In this document: piece after piece, positions 23,554 to 31,993 of the stretch
Numbering within the stretch: the stretch's first letter is position 1
Layout: each line of letters begins with the position of its first letter
Source: an uncultured bacterium
GTDB lineage: Bacteria; Verrucomicrobiota; Lentisphaeria; Oligosphaerales; Oligosphaeraceae
Assembly: GCA_902776645.1 (NCBI GenBank)
Contig: CACYQT010000051.1
Span: 1 to 36,391 of the forward strand
DNA length: 36,391 nucleotides
Reading direction: 5' to 3'
The notes under the pieces: model-generated
Told to the model about the DNA's origin: nothing
The model's input: the letters and a program-made list of their open reading frames with translations, nothing else
Databases searched by the model: none
Position numbers and translations under genes: made by a program

Positions 23554-24813
23554 ATGATTGGATTAATTGATTGCAACAATTTCTACGTCTCCTGCGAGCG
23601 CGTCTTCAACCCGCGGCTGATCGGACGGCGCGTCGCCGTCCTGACGAACAACGACGGCTGCGTCGTCTCCCGTTCGCCGGAATTCAAGAAACTCAACATC
23701 CCCGTCGGCACTCCGTACTTCAAAATCAAGGACTTGGAGAAGCCGCTCGGGCTGATTTTCATCTCCAGCAACTATGAATTATACGCGGACATGTCCAATC
23801 GCGTCATGTCCGTCCTGCGGCAGTTCACGCCGCAGGTCGAACAGTATTCCATCGACGAAGCCTTCATCCACTTCAATCTACCGGAAGATTCCGACTACGA
23901 AGCACTTGCGATGAGTCTTCGCGAACGCGTCCTGCAATGGACGGGCATCCCGACGGGCATTGGTTTCGCCTCCACGCGGACGCTCGCCAAGCTCGGCAGC
24001 GAAATCGCGAAGAAACAGACGCAGACCGGCGTTTTCGTCGTACCGAAAAATCCGGAAGACATTCTGCGGGAGACACCTGTGGGCGACATCTGGGGCGTCG
24101 GCCCGCGCGTGGAGAAACGTCTCATGGCCTTGGGCGTCCGCACGGCCCTGCAATTGGCGGAAAGCGATCTTTCGTGGCTGCAGAAGAAGTTCAGCGTCTG
24201 CCTTGTGCGGACCGCCTTGGAGCTTCGGGGCCAGGCGGCCACGGCGGCGGAAGATTTCGGCCATCCCATGAAAACGGCCGCCTGCACCCGCATGTTTGGC
24301 ACACCGATCGTTGATTTCGAAGAACTTCGGGAAACAGTCGCAGATTATGCGGACAGCGCGGCCGCCCGTCTTCGCGAAGCGGGAAAACAGGCCGTCGGAG
24401 CCTGCGTGTTTTTTCTCTACTATCCGGAATACTATCCCGTCGCACTGCCGGAAGGCAGCGCGGAAATCAACGTCATGTTCGGCCATCCAACGAACAACAG
24501 CGCCGAAATTTTCGCCATGCTCGCCCCCCATCTCCCGAAGATTTTCCAGAAGGGCCGTCGCTACAAGAAATCCGGCGTCATTTTCTTCGGCCTTGAAAAC
24601 GGGACGCTGACGCAGCCGGAGCTCTTTCCCGAACCCGTCTGCACAAACATCAGCGACCGTGTCGTCGAGACATTGGACACCATCAACCGCCAGTTCGGGC
24701 GGCGCGCCATCCACTGCCTTTCGTCCGGCCTCGCCCGCCCATGGACCATGCGCCGCGAAAAGCTCTCCTCTCGCTATACGACGGATTGGGAAGGACTTCC
24801 GCTCGCAAGATGA
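23554..24813 (+). CDS. umuC: UmuC-type Y-family DNA polymerase (Pol V catalytic subunit)
   Basis: A 419-residue error-prone translesion polymerase. Catalytic acids are Asp6 (LIDCNNFYVSCERVF) and Asp101-Glu102 (SIDEAF), at the same positions as in E. coli UmuC. The helix-hairpin-helix region GDIWGVGPRVEKRL and the little-finger domain (about 240-350) follow. The C-terminal UmuC-specific part ends with SRYTTDWEGLP, a common family ending. The ATG at 23554 is chosen because MIGLIDCNNFY is the usual N-terminus; an ATG six codons upstream lies in a CATTATG array. No Shine-Dalgarno is seen. The partner umuD is upstream, separated by repeat DNA. Confidence 0.94.
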   Translation: MIGLIDCNNFYVSCERVFNPRLIGRRVAVLTNNDGCVVSRSPEFKKLNIPVGTPYFKIKDLEKPLGLIFISSNYELYADMSNRVMSVLRQFTPQVEQYSIDEAFIHFNLPEDSDYEALAMSLRERVLQWTGIPTGIGFASTRTLAKLGSEIAKKQTQTGVFVVPKNPEDILRETPVGDIWGVGPRVEKRLMALGVRTALQLAESDLSWLQKKFSVCLVRTALELRGQAATAAEDFGHPMKTAACTRMFGTPIVDFEELRETVADYADSAAARLREAGKQAVGACVFFLYYPEYYPVALPEGSAEINVMFGHPTNNSAEIFAMLAPHLPKIFQKGRRYKKSGVIFFGLENGTLTQPELFPEPVCTNISDRVVETLDTINRQFGRRAIHCLSSGLARPWTMRREKLSSRYTTDWEGLPLAR

Positions 24814-24935
24814 TTTTTTTAATATTTTTCCTGTTATATATTTGATTTTTCATTCTTTCAAAATATAGTAAATATGGATTGCTGTTGGGCAATGGGTGTA
24901 TTTTTCGGGAGCAATGATTATTCAAGGAGAAAGCA

Positions 24936-25193
24936 ATGAACATCAATTTCGAAATCAGCGACCTCAAGAAACGCACTGAAGGCGACGAAGAGGAAAAGAT
25001 CATGCAATTGGTTGATGTCTGGGATGGTTGCATCAACGATATCATGCGTGAACTGGTCCGCATCTACGATTCCATCGTCGTCACCCCCCAGGACGGCCGC
25101 GGCTTCACATCCTACAAAATGGAAAAGAGGCTGGAAAAATGCTTCCGGCTTCTGGTGAAGGAAATGTTCGAAAACGAAGACGAGCCGATTTGA
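24936..25193 (+). CDS. Small hypothetical protein
   Basis: An 85-residue, acidic, mostly helical soluble protein with no recognised domain. AAGGAG lies 6 bases before the ATG, which supports translation. It has alternating charged residues and a LEKCFRLLVKEMFENEDEP end. It stands 122 bp after umuC, and a possible terminator follows. No signal peptide or membrane segment. Confidence 0.7.
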   Translation: MNINFEISDLKKRTEGDEEEKIMQLVDVWDGCINDIMRELVRIYDSIVVTPQDGRGFTSYKMEKRLEKCFRLLVKEMFENEDEPI

Positions 25194-25238
25194 TTCATGA
25201 TGATAAAGATAATGAAAAATAACGGTCGTTGACGAAAC

Positions 25239-25259
25239 AAGGTTGGCAACAGCCTTTTT
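25239..25259 (+). terminator. Weak intrinsic terminator after the small gene
   Basis: A 7-bp stem with one G-U pair (25239-25245 with 25250-25256), a GCAA loop and a run of five T. Confidence 0.5.
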
Positions 25260-25263
25260 GCAT

Positions 25264-25293
25264 CAGTCAGCCTGCAGGAATGCAGGTTGACTG
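25264..25293. other. Hairpin between convergent genes
   Basis: A 13-bp inverted repeat with one mismatch (25264-25276 with 25281-25293) and a GGAA loop lies next to the stop of the AAA-ATPase gene. No T run follows on either strand, so it may be a 3' stabiliser or a factor-dependent stop. Confidence 0.5.
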
Positions 25294-26844
25294 TCATACG
25301 ATGAGATATTGATCGATGTTTCGGGTTTTCCCTGAGAAATTTACACCGATTTTGACTAATTTACGATTGTCTGTGACAAAAGGCAGGCCATAGTCTTTCG
25401 CATCGATTTGCTCAAGCGCCTCTTCAGCTGACTTGTTAAATTTGAATTCAAAGACATAAGCATAATCTGAAGTCTTCACTGTCATGTCAATGCGTCCGTG
25501 CGACGTATGATATTCGGCAACCGTATAGTATCCCATCAGGCGACAAACAGTGAACATGACATTCTGATAATGGTTCTCCATGTCGCGAATGAGTTCATAT
25601 GGCGTATCCGCGAAAAATGCTTTCATGCGTTCCATGAAACTGTCGATATCACCTTTACGGAGATCGCGGACAAAATTTTCGATATAAAAGGCAGACTGGT
25701 TATCAGTTGTGCCTACATAACGCGGTAACAGAAAGTTAAGAAAGCTCTGCTCCACCTCTTTGTTCGGGAATCCAAGCCGATAGCTGTCAAATTCCTTATC
25801 GTAGCCCTTAATGGTCAGGTATCCCGACTGATAAAAGAGTGCAAAGGGTTCATTCAAAAGGCTTTCCTTTCCCCTGAGATCGCTCGCCACGATATCTCCG
25901 TTCGAGAAATCCTGTATATGGATTTGATAGTCTTGGATAATTTTAGTCAAGAAGGAAGGAGTTCCCGTCTCAAACCAGAAATTACTGAATTTTTTCTTCG
26001 CAAGGGCATTTAAAAGACTAAATGGATTGTAAACGCCTTTCGTCGTGTCTTCTGAAAAATGATAGCCGTCATACATCTGCTGCAACTGGTCCATGATACC
26101 AGTCACACTGATCCCTTCCTTATTTGCAAAAGCTTCGAGAAATGGACCGAAGTTTTGTCTGATTTCGTCTGTGGTAAGGCCACAGACTTCGGCGTAACAC
26201 TCGTCCAGAGAAATATCCTGCAGATTGTTCAAGTCACTGAAAATGCTGATATGGGAAAATTTGGTCACGCCAGTGAGCAACGCGAAACGGATATTTTCAT
26301 CACACGTCTTCAAATTACCGTAGAAAGCCTTCAGCAACATGCAATAACGTTCTTGAAGCCTTGGCTTGTCAATTGTCTGAAGGAGCGGCTTATCATATTC
26401 ATCAATCAGGATTATGGCTTTTCCGCCTGAAATTTTCGTCACATTTAAAATAATGTTCTTGAAGCGTTGCACGATATCATTGGCGCTACGGGTTATTCCA
26501 TACAATTGCTCCCATGCCGTCAAATAGGAATCAAGAACATTGACAAGCCCTTCATAGGTATCATAAATACCTGCATTCAAATCAATATACAACACAGGAT
26601 ACGCTTTCCATTCCGTTTCCAGCCGTGCGACGGCAAGCCCTTCGAACAAATCCTTCTTGCCTTCGAAGTAGGCTTTCAACGTCGAAAGGAAGAGGCTTTT
26701 TCCAAAACGGCGTGGGCGGGCTAGAAAAAAATACTTTCCTGAATTGGCAAGAGCATAAAGAAAGGATGTTTTGTCGACATAAAGATACCCGTCTTTACGG
26801 AGACTCTCAAAGCTCTGTATTCCTATGGGCAGTTTCTGTGGCAT
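25294..26844 (-). CDS. AAA-ATPase-like / PD-(D/E)XK nuclease-like protein (DUF1703)
   Basis: A 516-residue protein with the N-terminal AAA-ATPase-like domain (PF09820 type) and the C-terminal PD-(D/E)XK-like domain (PF08011 type). Visible motifs: LPIGIQSFESLR and YVDKT at the start; FFLARPRRFGKSLFLSTLKA as the Walker A-like region; IILIDEYDKPL as Walker B; and GRIDMTV then VFEFKFNKSAEEAL as the nuclease-fold core near 450. These proteins occur in large paralogous sets in gut anaerobes; function is unknown, defence or mobile roles are suspected. The ATG at 26844 is preferred over a TTG 4 codons upstream. It is AT-richer than its neighbours, which suggests transfer. Confidence 0.88.
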   Translation of the reverse strand: MPQKLPIGIQSFESLRKDGYLYVDKTSFLYALANSGKYFFLARPRRFGKSLFLSTLKAYFEGKKDLFEGLAVARLETEWKAYPVLYIDLNAGIYDTYEGLVNVLDSYLTAWEQLYGITRSANDIVQRFKNIILNVTKISGGKAIILIDEYDKPLLQTIDKPRLQERYCMLLKAFYGNLKTCDENIRFALLTGVTKFSHISIFSDLNNLQDISLDECYAEVCGLTTDEIRQNFGPFLEAFANKEGISVTGIMDQLQQMYDGYHFSEDTTKGVYNPFSLLNALAKKKFSNFWFETGTPSFLTKIIQDYQIHIQDFSNGDIVASDLRGKESLLNEPFALFYQSGYLTIKGYDKEFDSYRLGFPNKEVEQSFLNFLLPRYVGTTDNQSAFYIENFVRDLRKGDIDSFMERMKAFFADTPYELIRDMENHYQNVMFTVCRLMGYYTVAEYHTSHGRIDMTVKTSDYAYVFEFKFNKSAEEALEQIDAKDYGLPFVTDNRKLVKIGVNFSGKTRNIDQYLIV

Positions 26845-26937
26845 GGCTAAATCCAATATGATTTGGTACTAATTATATAATAGACCATCATGCCAATATA
26901 ATAAACTCACAATATATCTGAGTCAAGCGAAAAAAGA

Positions 26938-27014
26938 TGGTGGGCGCTACCGGACTCGAACCAGCGACATTTTGGGTGTAAACCAAATGCTCTAACCAAC
27001 TGAGCTAAGCGCCC
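26938..27014 (-). tRNA. tRNA-Val (anticodon UAC)
   Basis: A 77-nt cloverleaf including encoded CCA. The acceptor stem GGGCGCU pairs with AGCGCCC. The D arm is GCUC-AGUUGGUUA-GAGC. The anticodon arm is UUUGG, loop UUUACAC, CCAAA, giving anticodon UAC. The T arm is GCUGG-UUCGAGU-CCGGU with two wobble pairs. Discriminator A. Confidence 0.97.
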
Positions 27015-27027
27015 CTTATCATAATTT

Positions 27028-27056
27028 AATGTAATGCCTGTCATGCAGGTGGTCAA
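27028..27056 (-). promoter_or_regulatory. Promoter of tRNA-Val
   Basis: Minus strand: TTGACC (27051-27056), 17-bp spacer, TACATT (27028-27033), 13 bp before the mature 5' end. Confidence 0.75.
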
Positions 27057-27200
27057 ATTTTCCCGATGAATCAAGCCTTCTTGCCTCATTAGAAGAGCCG
27101 TTTTCGGACGATTCGCCAAAAAGCCCCCAAAAGACTTGCCCTGTGGCGCTACCATAATTCCACAAATGCATTATATTATAAGTTTCATCTTTTCATCGAA

Positions 27201-28412
27201 ATGGCTATTATAACTTATGGTATGAACACATCAGGGAAAATCTACGAATTGGACAGCGGCGTGCAGCACTACGCATGGGGCTGCCGCTCCCGCGACGGAA
27301 AAACGCCGTATATCGCGGATCTTCTGGGCGAACCGGCCGGCAAGACGCCATGGGCGGAACTGTGGATCGGGGCGCATCCGTCGCTTTGCTCCAAGATCAT
27401 CGCCGACGGCGCGACGGAACCGTTGAGCGCCTTCATCGCGGCGGACCAGCAGGGCTGTCTCGGCAAGGAAACGCTAAAGGCCGGATACCAGGAACTTCCG
27501 TTCCTGCTGAAAGTCCTCAGCTGCGAACGCGCCCTGTCCATCCAAAGCCATCCAGACAAGGCGACGGCGGAAAAGCTCCATGAAAAGGACCCGCGCCATT
27601 ATCCGGACGCGAACCACAAGCCGGAGATCATGATCGCATTGACGCCGTTCAAGGCGTTGGGCGGCTTCCGCAAAGTAGAAGACATCGTGGCGGATCTGGA
27701 CACGCTGGCCTGCGTCCAGCCATGGCGGCAGGTCTACAAGGAAGCCCCGTCGATCACCCCGAAGGCCATTTGCGAAACGTTGCTGAATCTTCCGATGTCA
27801 TTGGTCCGCAATATGTTGACCGATCTTCAAAAAGAACTGGCGGCACGAAAGGAACGCACGGAACGGGAAGAGCTGGTGCTCAACTTGATCAAGCAGTACC
27901 CCTGCGACCGCGGCGTCCTCTTCGGCTTCCTCCTCAACATCATCAGCCTGAAGCCAGGCGACTTCCTGTACATCCCGCCGAATGAACCGCACGCCTATCT
28001 GGAAGGCACGGGCGTGGAATGCATGGCGAACAGCGACAACGTCATCCGCGCAGGCCTGACGCCGAAAAACATCGACATCCACGTCCTGCTGAACACGCTG
28101 ACGTTCAAGTCGGAAACGGTCGCCGCGGCCGCGCCGAAACGGGAAGGCGACGGCGTCCGCCTGTACGCCTGCCCCGCGCGGGAGTACGAAGTGCGGATTT
28201 CCGACGGCGTGAACGTCGATTTTTCGGAACGAAGCGGCGTTCCGGGTGTCTTATTGGTTCTCTCGGGATCGTATGAGCTGACGTGGCCGGGCGGACGGGC
28301 TGTCGCGAAACGCGGCAGCAGCTGGTTCTTCCCCGCGTCGCTCAAGGATGCCATGGCCAAGCCGCTGGAACCAGGCAGCGAACTGGCGATGGCGACCGTC
28401 CCCAAGGCATGA
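27201..28412 (+). CDS. manA: Mannose-6-phosphate isomerase, class I
   Basis: A 403-residue zinc enzyme interconverting mannose-6-phosphate and fructose-6-phosphate. Cupin motifs: VQHYAWG (21-27); LSIQSHPDK with zinc ligands Gln115 and His117; NHKPEI with Glu142; and PNEPHAYLEGTGVECMANSD near 260-280 with the fourth zinc ligand and active-site region. A C-terminal cupin-like lobe ends the protein. The start at 27201 lacks a Shine-Dalgarno; a second ATG 7 codons on (27222) is possible and would begin nearer the family core. Feeds nucleotide-sugar synthesis or mannose use. Confidence 0.93.
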   Translation: MAIITYGMNTSGKIYELDSGVQHYAWGCRSRDGKTPYIADLLGEPAGKTPWAELWIGAHPSLCSKIIADGATEPLSAFIAADQQGCLGKETLKAGYQELPFLLKVLSCERALSIQSHPDKATAEKLHEKDPRHYPDANHKPEIMIALTPFKALGGFRKVEDIVADLDTLACVQPWRQVYKEAPSITPKAICETLLNLPMSLVRNMLTDLQKELAARKERTEREELVLNLIKQYPCDRGVLFGFLLNIISLKPGDFLYIPPNEPHAYLEGTGVECMANSDNVIRAGLTPKNIDIHVLLNTLTFKSETVAAAAPKREGDGVRLYACPAREYEVRISDGVNVDFSERSGVPGVLLVLSGSYELTWPGGRAVAKRGSSWFFPASLKDAMAKPLEPGSELAMATVPKA

Positions 28413-28478
28413 AAAAAGCAATAACCAACATTATTAATATAAGTAAAGAAAAACGAATCAAGTCGAGGTAGAAAAACA

Positions 28479-29966
28479 ATGAGTGAAATGAACGGAAAAG
28501 ATTTCAACGACGTCATGGAACGCGGGCTGAACCAGCTGACGACCACGATCCGGACGGGCCAGAAAGTGAAGGGCACCATCACGATGATCGGCAAGAGCAC
28601 GGTCTTTGTCGACGTCGGCGCCCGCATGGACGGTGTCATCGACCGCATCGACCTTGAAAACAACAAGGGCGAGCTGAAATACAAGGAAGGCGACACGATC
28701 GAGGCGTTCTGCATGGGCTGGACGGACGACGGCATCAAGCTGACCGTCAAGATGAGCGGCGACATGGTCGACAGCTCCGTCGAGCAGGCCTTCCGTGACC
28801 AGATTCCGATCGAAGGCAAAGTGCTTTCGGAGCGCAAGGGCGGTTTCGGCGTGCAGGTCGCCAGCGTGGAGGGCTTCTGCCCGTTCTCGCAGATGGACGC
28901 GCGCGGCGTTAAGAAGGAGCCCGCGGAATACATCGGCCAGACCTTTACGTTCCTTGTGACGGAATACGGCGAAGACGGCCGCAATCTCGTGCTGAGCCGC
29001 CGCAAGCTGCTGGACCAGGAGGCCGCGAAGGATCGCGAACGCCTGAAGGACAGCCTGCGCGAAGGCGACGTCATGACGGGCACCGTCGTGAAAGTCATGG
29101 ACTTCGGCGCGTTCGTCGATCTCGGCGGCATCGAAGGCATGGTCCATGTCTCCGAGATGAGCTGGGGCCGCAACGTGAAGGCGGAAGACTGCGTGAAGGT
29201 CGGCGACGAAGTGCAGGTGAAGATCCTGTCCATCGACTGGGGCGGCGACGGCCGCCGCGAACGCATTTCGCTGAGCATCAAGAAGGCGTTGGGCGATCCG
29301 TGGGAGCGCATCCCGCACGAACTCGGCTACGCCGTCGGCATCAAGCGCCACGGCAAAGTCACCAGACTGACGGATTTCGGTGCGTTCATCGAAATCGAGC
29401 CGGGCATCGAAGGCCTCGCCCATGTGTCGCAGCTCGGCCAGACCGAACGCGTCGACAAGCCGTCCGACGTCCTGAAGGAAGGCGAGGAAGTCGATGTGAC
29501 GATTCTCGCCATCGATTTCGACAAACGCCGCATCTCCCTCTGCATCGGCGATCCCATCGTGAAAGAGGAGAAGCCCGCGAAGCTGACGGCCGAACAGGAG
29601 AAGGAAGTCGAGGAGATCCAGCTGCTGGACGCCGGCGAGGTGCTTGAAGGCAAAGTCGCTCGCCTCCAGCCGTTTGGCGTGTTCGTCGATCTGCCGAACG
29701 GCCAGACGGGCCTGCTCCATATCAGCCAGACGCCCTTCGCGCGGGCCGGCGCGGCTTCGACGCGCGCGTTCTACAAGGCGTATCCGATCGGCAGCACGAT
29801 CCAGGTGGTGGTCCGCGAAGCGAGCCGCGACCGCGTTTCGCTGACGCTTGCCGAGGCCTTGGAGGCCGAGCGCGAAGCGAACCGTACGGAAGCGATGGAT
29901 GTGAAAGACGAAGGCGACGCCAATTTCGGCAGCCTCGGTGATTTGTTCGGCGGCCTCAAGCTGTAA
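28479..29966 (+). CDS. rpsA: S1 RNA-binding domain protein, probable ribosomal protein S1
   Basis: A 495-residue protein with five S1 OB-fold domains near 27-91, 109-174, 196-268, 286-357 and 387-458. The third and fourth (VMDFGAFVDLGGIEGMVHVSEMSW and its relative) carry the best-kept RNA-binding pattern. Ribosomal S1 helps recruit mRNAs with weak Shine-Dalgarno sites; several genes here lack clear ones. Classic enterobacterial S1 has six domains, so one is missing. GAGGT lies about 10 bases before the ATG. grpE follows by 47 bp in the same direction. Confidence 0.88.
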   Translation: MSEMNGKDFNDVMERGLNQLTTTIRTGQKVKGTITMIGKSTVFVDVGARMDGVIDRIDLENNKGELKYKEGDTIEAFCMGWTDDGIKLTVKMSGDMVDSSVEQAFRDQIPIEGKVLSERKGGFGVQVASVEGFCPFSQMDARGVKKEPAEYIGQTFTFLVTEYGEDGRNLVLSRRKLLDQEAAKDRERLKDSLREGDVMTGTVVKVMDFGAFVDLGGIEGMVHVSEMSWGRNVKAEDCVKVGDEVQVKILSIDWGGDGRRERISLSIKKALGDPWERIPHELGYAVGIKRHGKVTRLTDFGAFIEIEPGIEGLAHVSQLGQTERVDKPSDVLKEGEEVDVTILAIDFDKRRISLCIGDPIVKEEKPAKLTAEQEKEVEEIQLLDAGEVLEGKVARLQPFGVFVDLPNGQTGLLHISQTPFARAGAASTRAFYKAYPIGSTIQVVVREASRDRVSLTLAEALEAEREANRTEAMDVKDEGDANFGSLGDLFGGLKL

Positions 29967-30013
29967 GGCTGAAGCGACCGGCAATAATTGTTTTTTGAAG
30001 ACAGGTGATTGAA

Positions 30014-30802
30014 ATGACTGAAACGAATCAGAATGCCAAGTTGGAAGAGGAACCGATGGCGACATCGGAAGAGGCGGAGGCCGCGGAGACGGCCGCCGAG
30101 GAAGAATCTGCCACGAAGGCGGATGCCGAAGAGCAGAAGCAGAATGCGGAAGCGACGCCTGCGGAAGAAGGCGGCGATGAGAAGAAAGAGACTGATCCGA
30201 AAACCGAAGAGAAGGCCGCGGATGCCGAGCCGGACTACAAGGCGCAGCTTGCGGAGCTGCAGGACAAGTATCTCCGCAAGCTGGCCGAATTCGACAACTA
30301 CCGTAAACGCATGGCCCGTGAATTCATGGAGGCCCGCGACCAGGCCCGACGTGCCACCATCAGCGACTTCCTGACCGTCTATGACTACTTCTCCATGGGC
30401 ATGGCCGCCATCGAAACGGCGGCGGACGTCGCCGTGCTGAAACAGGGCATGGAGATGATCTGGGCCGAATTCCAGCGGGTGCTGGAAGGGCTGAACGTGA
30501 AGGAAGTCGAAAGCGTCGGCAAGCCGTTTGACGCGAACATCCATGAGGCGATGTCGCAGGAGGCGAGCGACACGGTTCCCGAAGGCGTCGTGATCCGCCA
30601 GTGGAAGGCGGGTTTCAAGATCGGCGACAAGCTGCTGCGGCCGGCCATGGTCGTCGTCAGCACCGGCAAGCCGTCTGAACCGGAGCCGGAACCGGCAAAG
30701 GAGCCCGAAGAGGAGGAAGGGCAGAAAATCCACGTGAACGTCGAAGACGAAGAGACAACGGAAGCTTCTGGATCTGAAAAGGATACGGTTTCCGAATCCT
30801 AA
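30014..30802 (+). CDS. grpE: Nucleotide exchange factor GrpE
   Basis: A 262-residue co-chaperone that releases ADP from DnaK. The first 72 residues are an acidic Ala/Glu/Lys tract. The long helix follows (YKAQLAELQDKYLRKLAEFDN), then NYRKRMAREF, and the beta domain with NIHEAMSQEASDTVPEG and GFKIGDKLLRPAMVVVS. An extra acidic tail of about 45 residues ends the protein, so it is longer than the usual 180-210. The ATG at 30014 follows CAGGTG by 6 bases; a GTG three codons earlier overlaps that site and is rejected. dnaJ follows closely. Confidence 0.95.
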   Translation: MTETNQNAKLEEEPMATSEEAEAAETAAEEESATKADAEEQKQNAEATPAEEGGDEKKETDPKTEEKAADAEPDYKAQLAELQDKYLRKLAEFDNYRKRMAREFMEARDQARRATISDFLTVYDYFSMGMAAIETAADVAVLKQGMEMIWAEFQRVLEGLNVKEVESVGKPFDANIHEAMSQEASDTVPEGVVIRQWKAGFKIGDKLLRPAMVVVSTGKPSEPEPEPAKEPEEEEGQKIHVNVEDEETTEASGSEKDTVSES

Positions 30803-30817
30803 AGGGGGATGACCGAT

Positions 30818-31960
30818 ATGTCAGAAGATTATTATAGTGTATTGGAAGTGCCGCGTACGGCGACACAGGACGAAATCAAGAAGGCGTTCCGCAAGCAGGC
30901 GATGAAATACCATCCGGACCGCAACCCTGGCAACAAGGAGGCGGAGGAGAAATTCAAGCAGGTTGCGGCCGCTTATGAAGTGCTCAGCGACGAAAAGAAA
31001 CGCCAGCAGTATGATCAGCTCGGCCACGAGGCCTACACGCAGGGCCACGCGGGCGGCGGGCCGGGCGCGGGCGGCGGATTCGCCGGCATGGATCTGAACG
31101 ACATCCTCAACCAGGTGTTCGGCGGCGGGTTCGGCGGCGGATTCGGCGATTTCTTCGGCGGTGGCGGCGGTGGCCGCACCTCCAATCGCCCGCGCAAAGG
31201 CAACGACCTCCTCTACCAGCTGCAGATCAGCTTCGAGGAGTCGATGTTCGGCGTGGAACGCGAAATCGAAATCCCGCGGAAGGAATCCTGCGCACGTTGC
31301 GGCGGAACGGGTTGCGAGCCCGGCTCCTCCAAAAAGCAGTGCCCGCGCTGCCATGGCCGCGGCCAGGTGTCGATTTCACAGGGCTTCTTCAACATGGTGC
31401 AGACCTGCCCGCAATGCCAGGGCACGGGCGAAATCATCGACAAGCCCTGCTCCGACTGCCGCGGCACAGGCGAAATCCAGCGTCGCAAGAAGCTGAAGTT
31501 CCGTATTCCCGCCGGTATCGACGACGGGCAGCGCATCCGTCTGGCCGGCGAAGGCGAGGCGGGCCGCCGCGGCGGGCCGTCTGGCGACCTGTATGTGGAA
31601 GTCCATGTCGGCGAAAGCGAACTGTTCGAACGAGACGGCAGCGACCTCTACTGCAAGATTCCGATCCCGTTCACGACGGCCGTTCTCGGCGGCACCGTCG
31701 ACGTGCCGACCATCAGCGGCAAGAAGGAGCTGACGATTCCCGCCGGAACGCAGCATGGCACGCGTCTGCGCATGAAAGGCATGGGCGTGCCCACGCAGTC
31801 CCGCGGCCGCGGCGACCTGTATGTCGTCATCGCCATCGAGATTCCGACGAAGCTGACGTCCGCCCAGAAGGATCTGCTCCAGCAGTTCGAAAAGGCCAGC
31901 GAGGACACAGGCATCTATCCGAAAGTCAAAGCCTTCATCAAGAGGCACTTCGGAGGATAA
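30818..31960 (+). CDS. dnaJ: Chaperone protein DnaJ
   Basis: A 380-residue Hsp40 co-chaperone that delivers substrates to DnaK and stimulates its ATPase. The J domain (1-66) has the HPD motif at 32-34. A long Gly/Phe linker (about 75-125) follows. The zinc-binding domain has four CxxCxGxG-type repeats: [24 protein letters not shown] and CSDCRGTG. The two C-terminal substrate domains end the protein. The second ATG (30818) is chosen because GGGGG is 8 bases upstream; it directly abuts the first ATG. grpE is 15 bp upstream; dnaK is not in the window. Confidence 0.96.
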   Translation: MSEDYYSVLEVPRTATQDEIKKAFRKQAMKYHPDRNPGNKEAEEKFKQVAAAYEVLSDEKKRQQYDQLGHEAYTQGHAGGGPGAGGGFAGMDLNDILNQVFGGGFGGGFGDFFGGGGGGRTSNRPRKGNDLLYQLQISFEESMFGVEREIEIPRKESCARCGGTGCEPGSSKKQCPRCHGRGQVSISQGFFNMVQTCPQCQGTGEIIDKPCSDCRGTGEIQRRKKLKFRIPAGIDDGQRIRLAGEGEAGRRGGPSGDLYVEVHVGESELFERDGSDLYCKIPIPFTTAVLGGTVDVPTISGKKELTIPAGTQHGTRLRMKGMGVPTQSRGRGDLYVVIAIEIPTKLTSAQKDLLQQFEKASEDTGIYPKVKAFIKRHFGG

Positions 31961-31993
31961 TAACAAGACGCGCAACATTCGGGGAGAACGCAG

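Noticed and set aside
26938..26962. Attachment-site copy of the tRNA-Val 3' end
   Set aside because: I found no second copy of the tRNA end near the AAA/DUF1703 gene, and there is no integrase in the window.
26907..27155. An 82-codon minus-strand ORF
   Set aside because: It reads through the tRNA-Val gene and its promoter.
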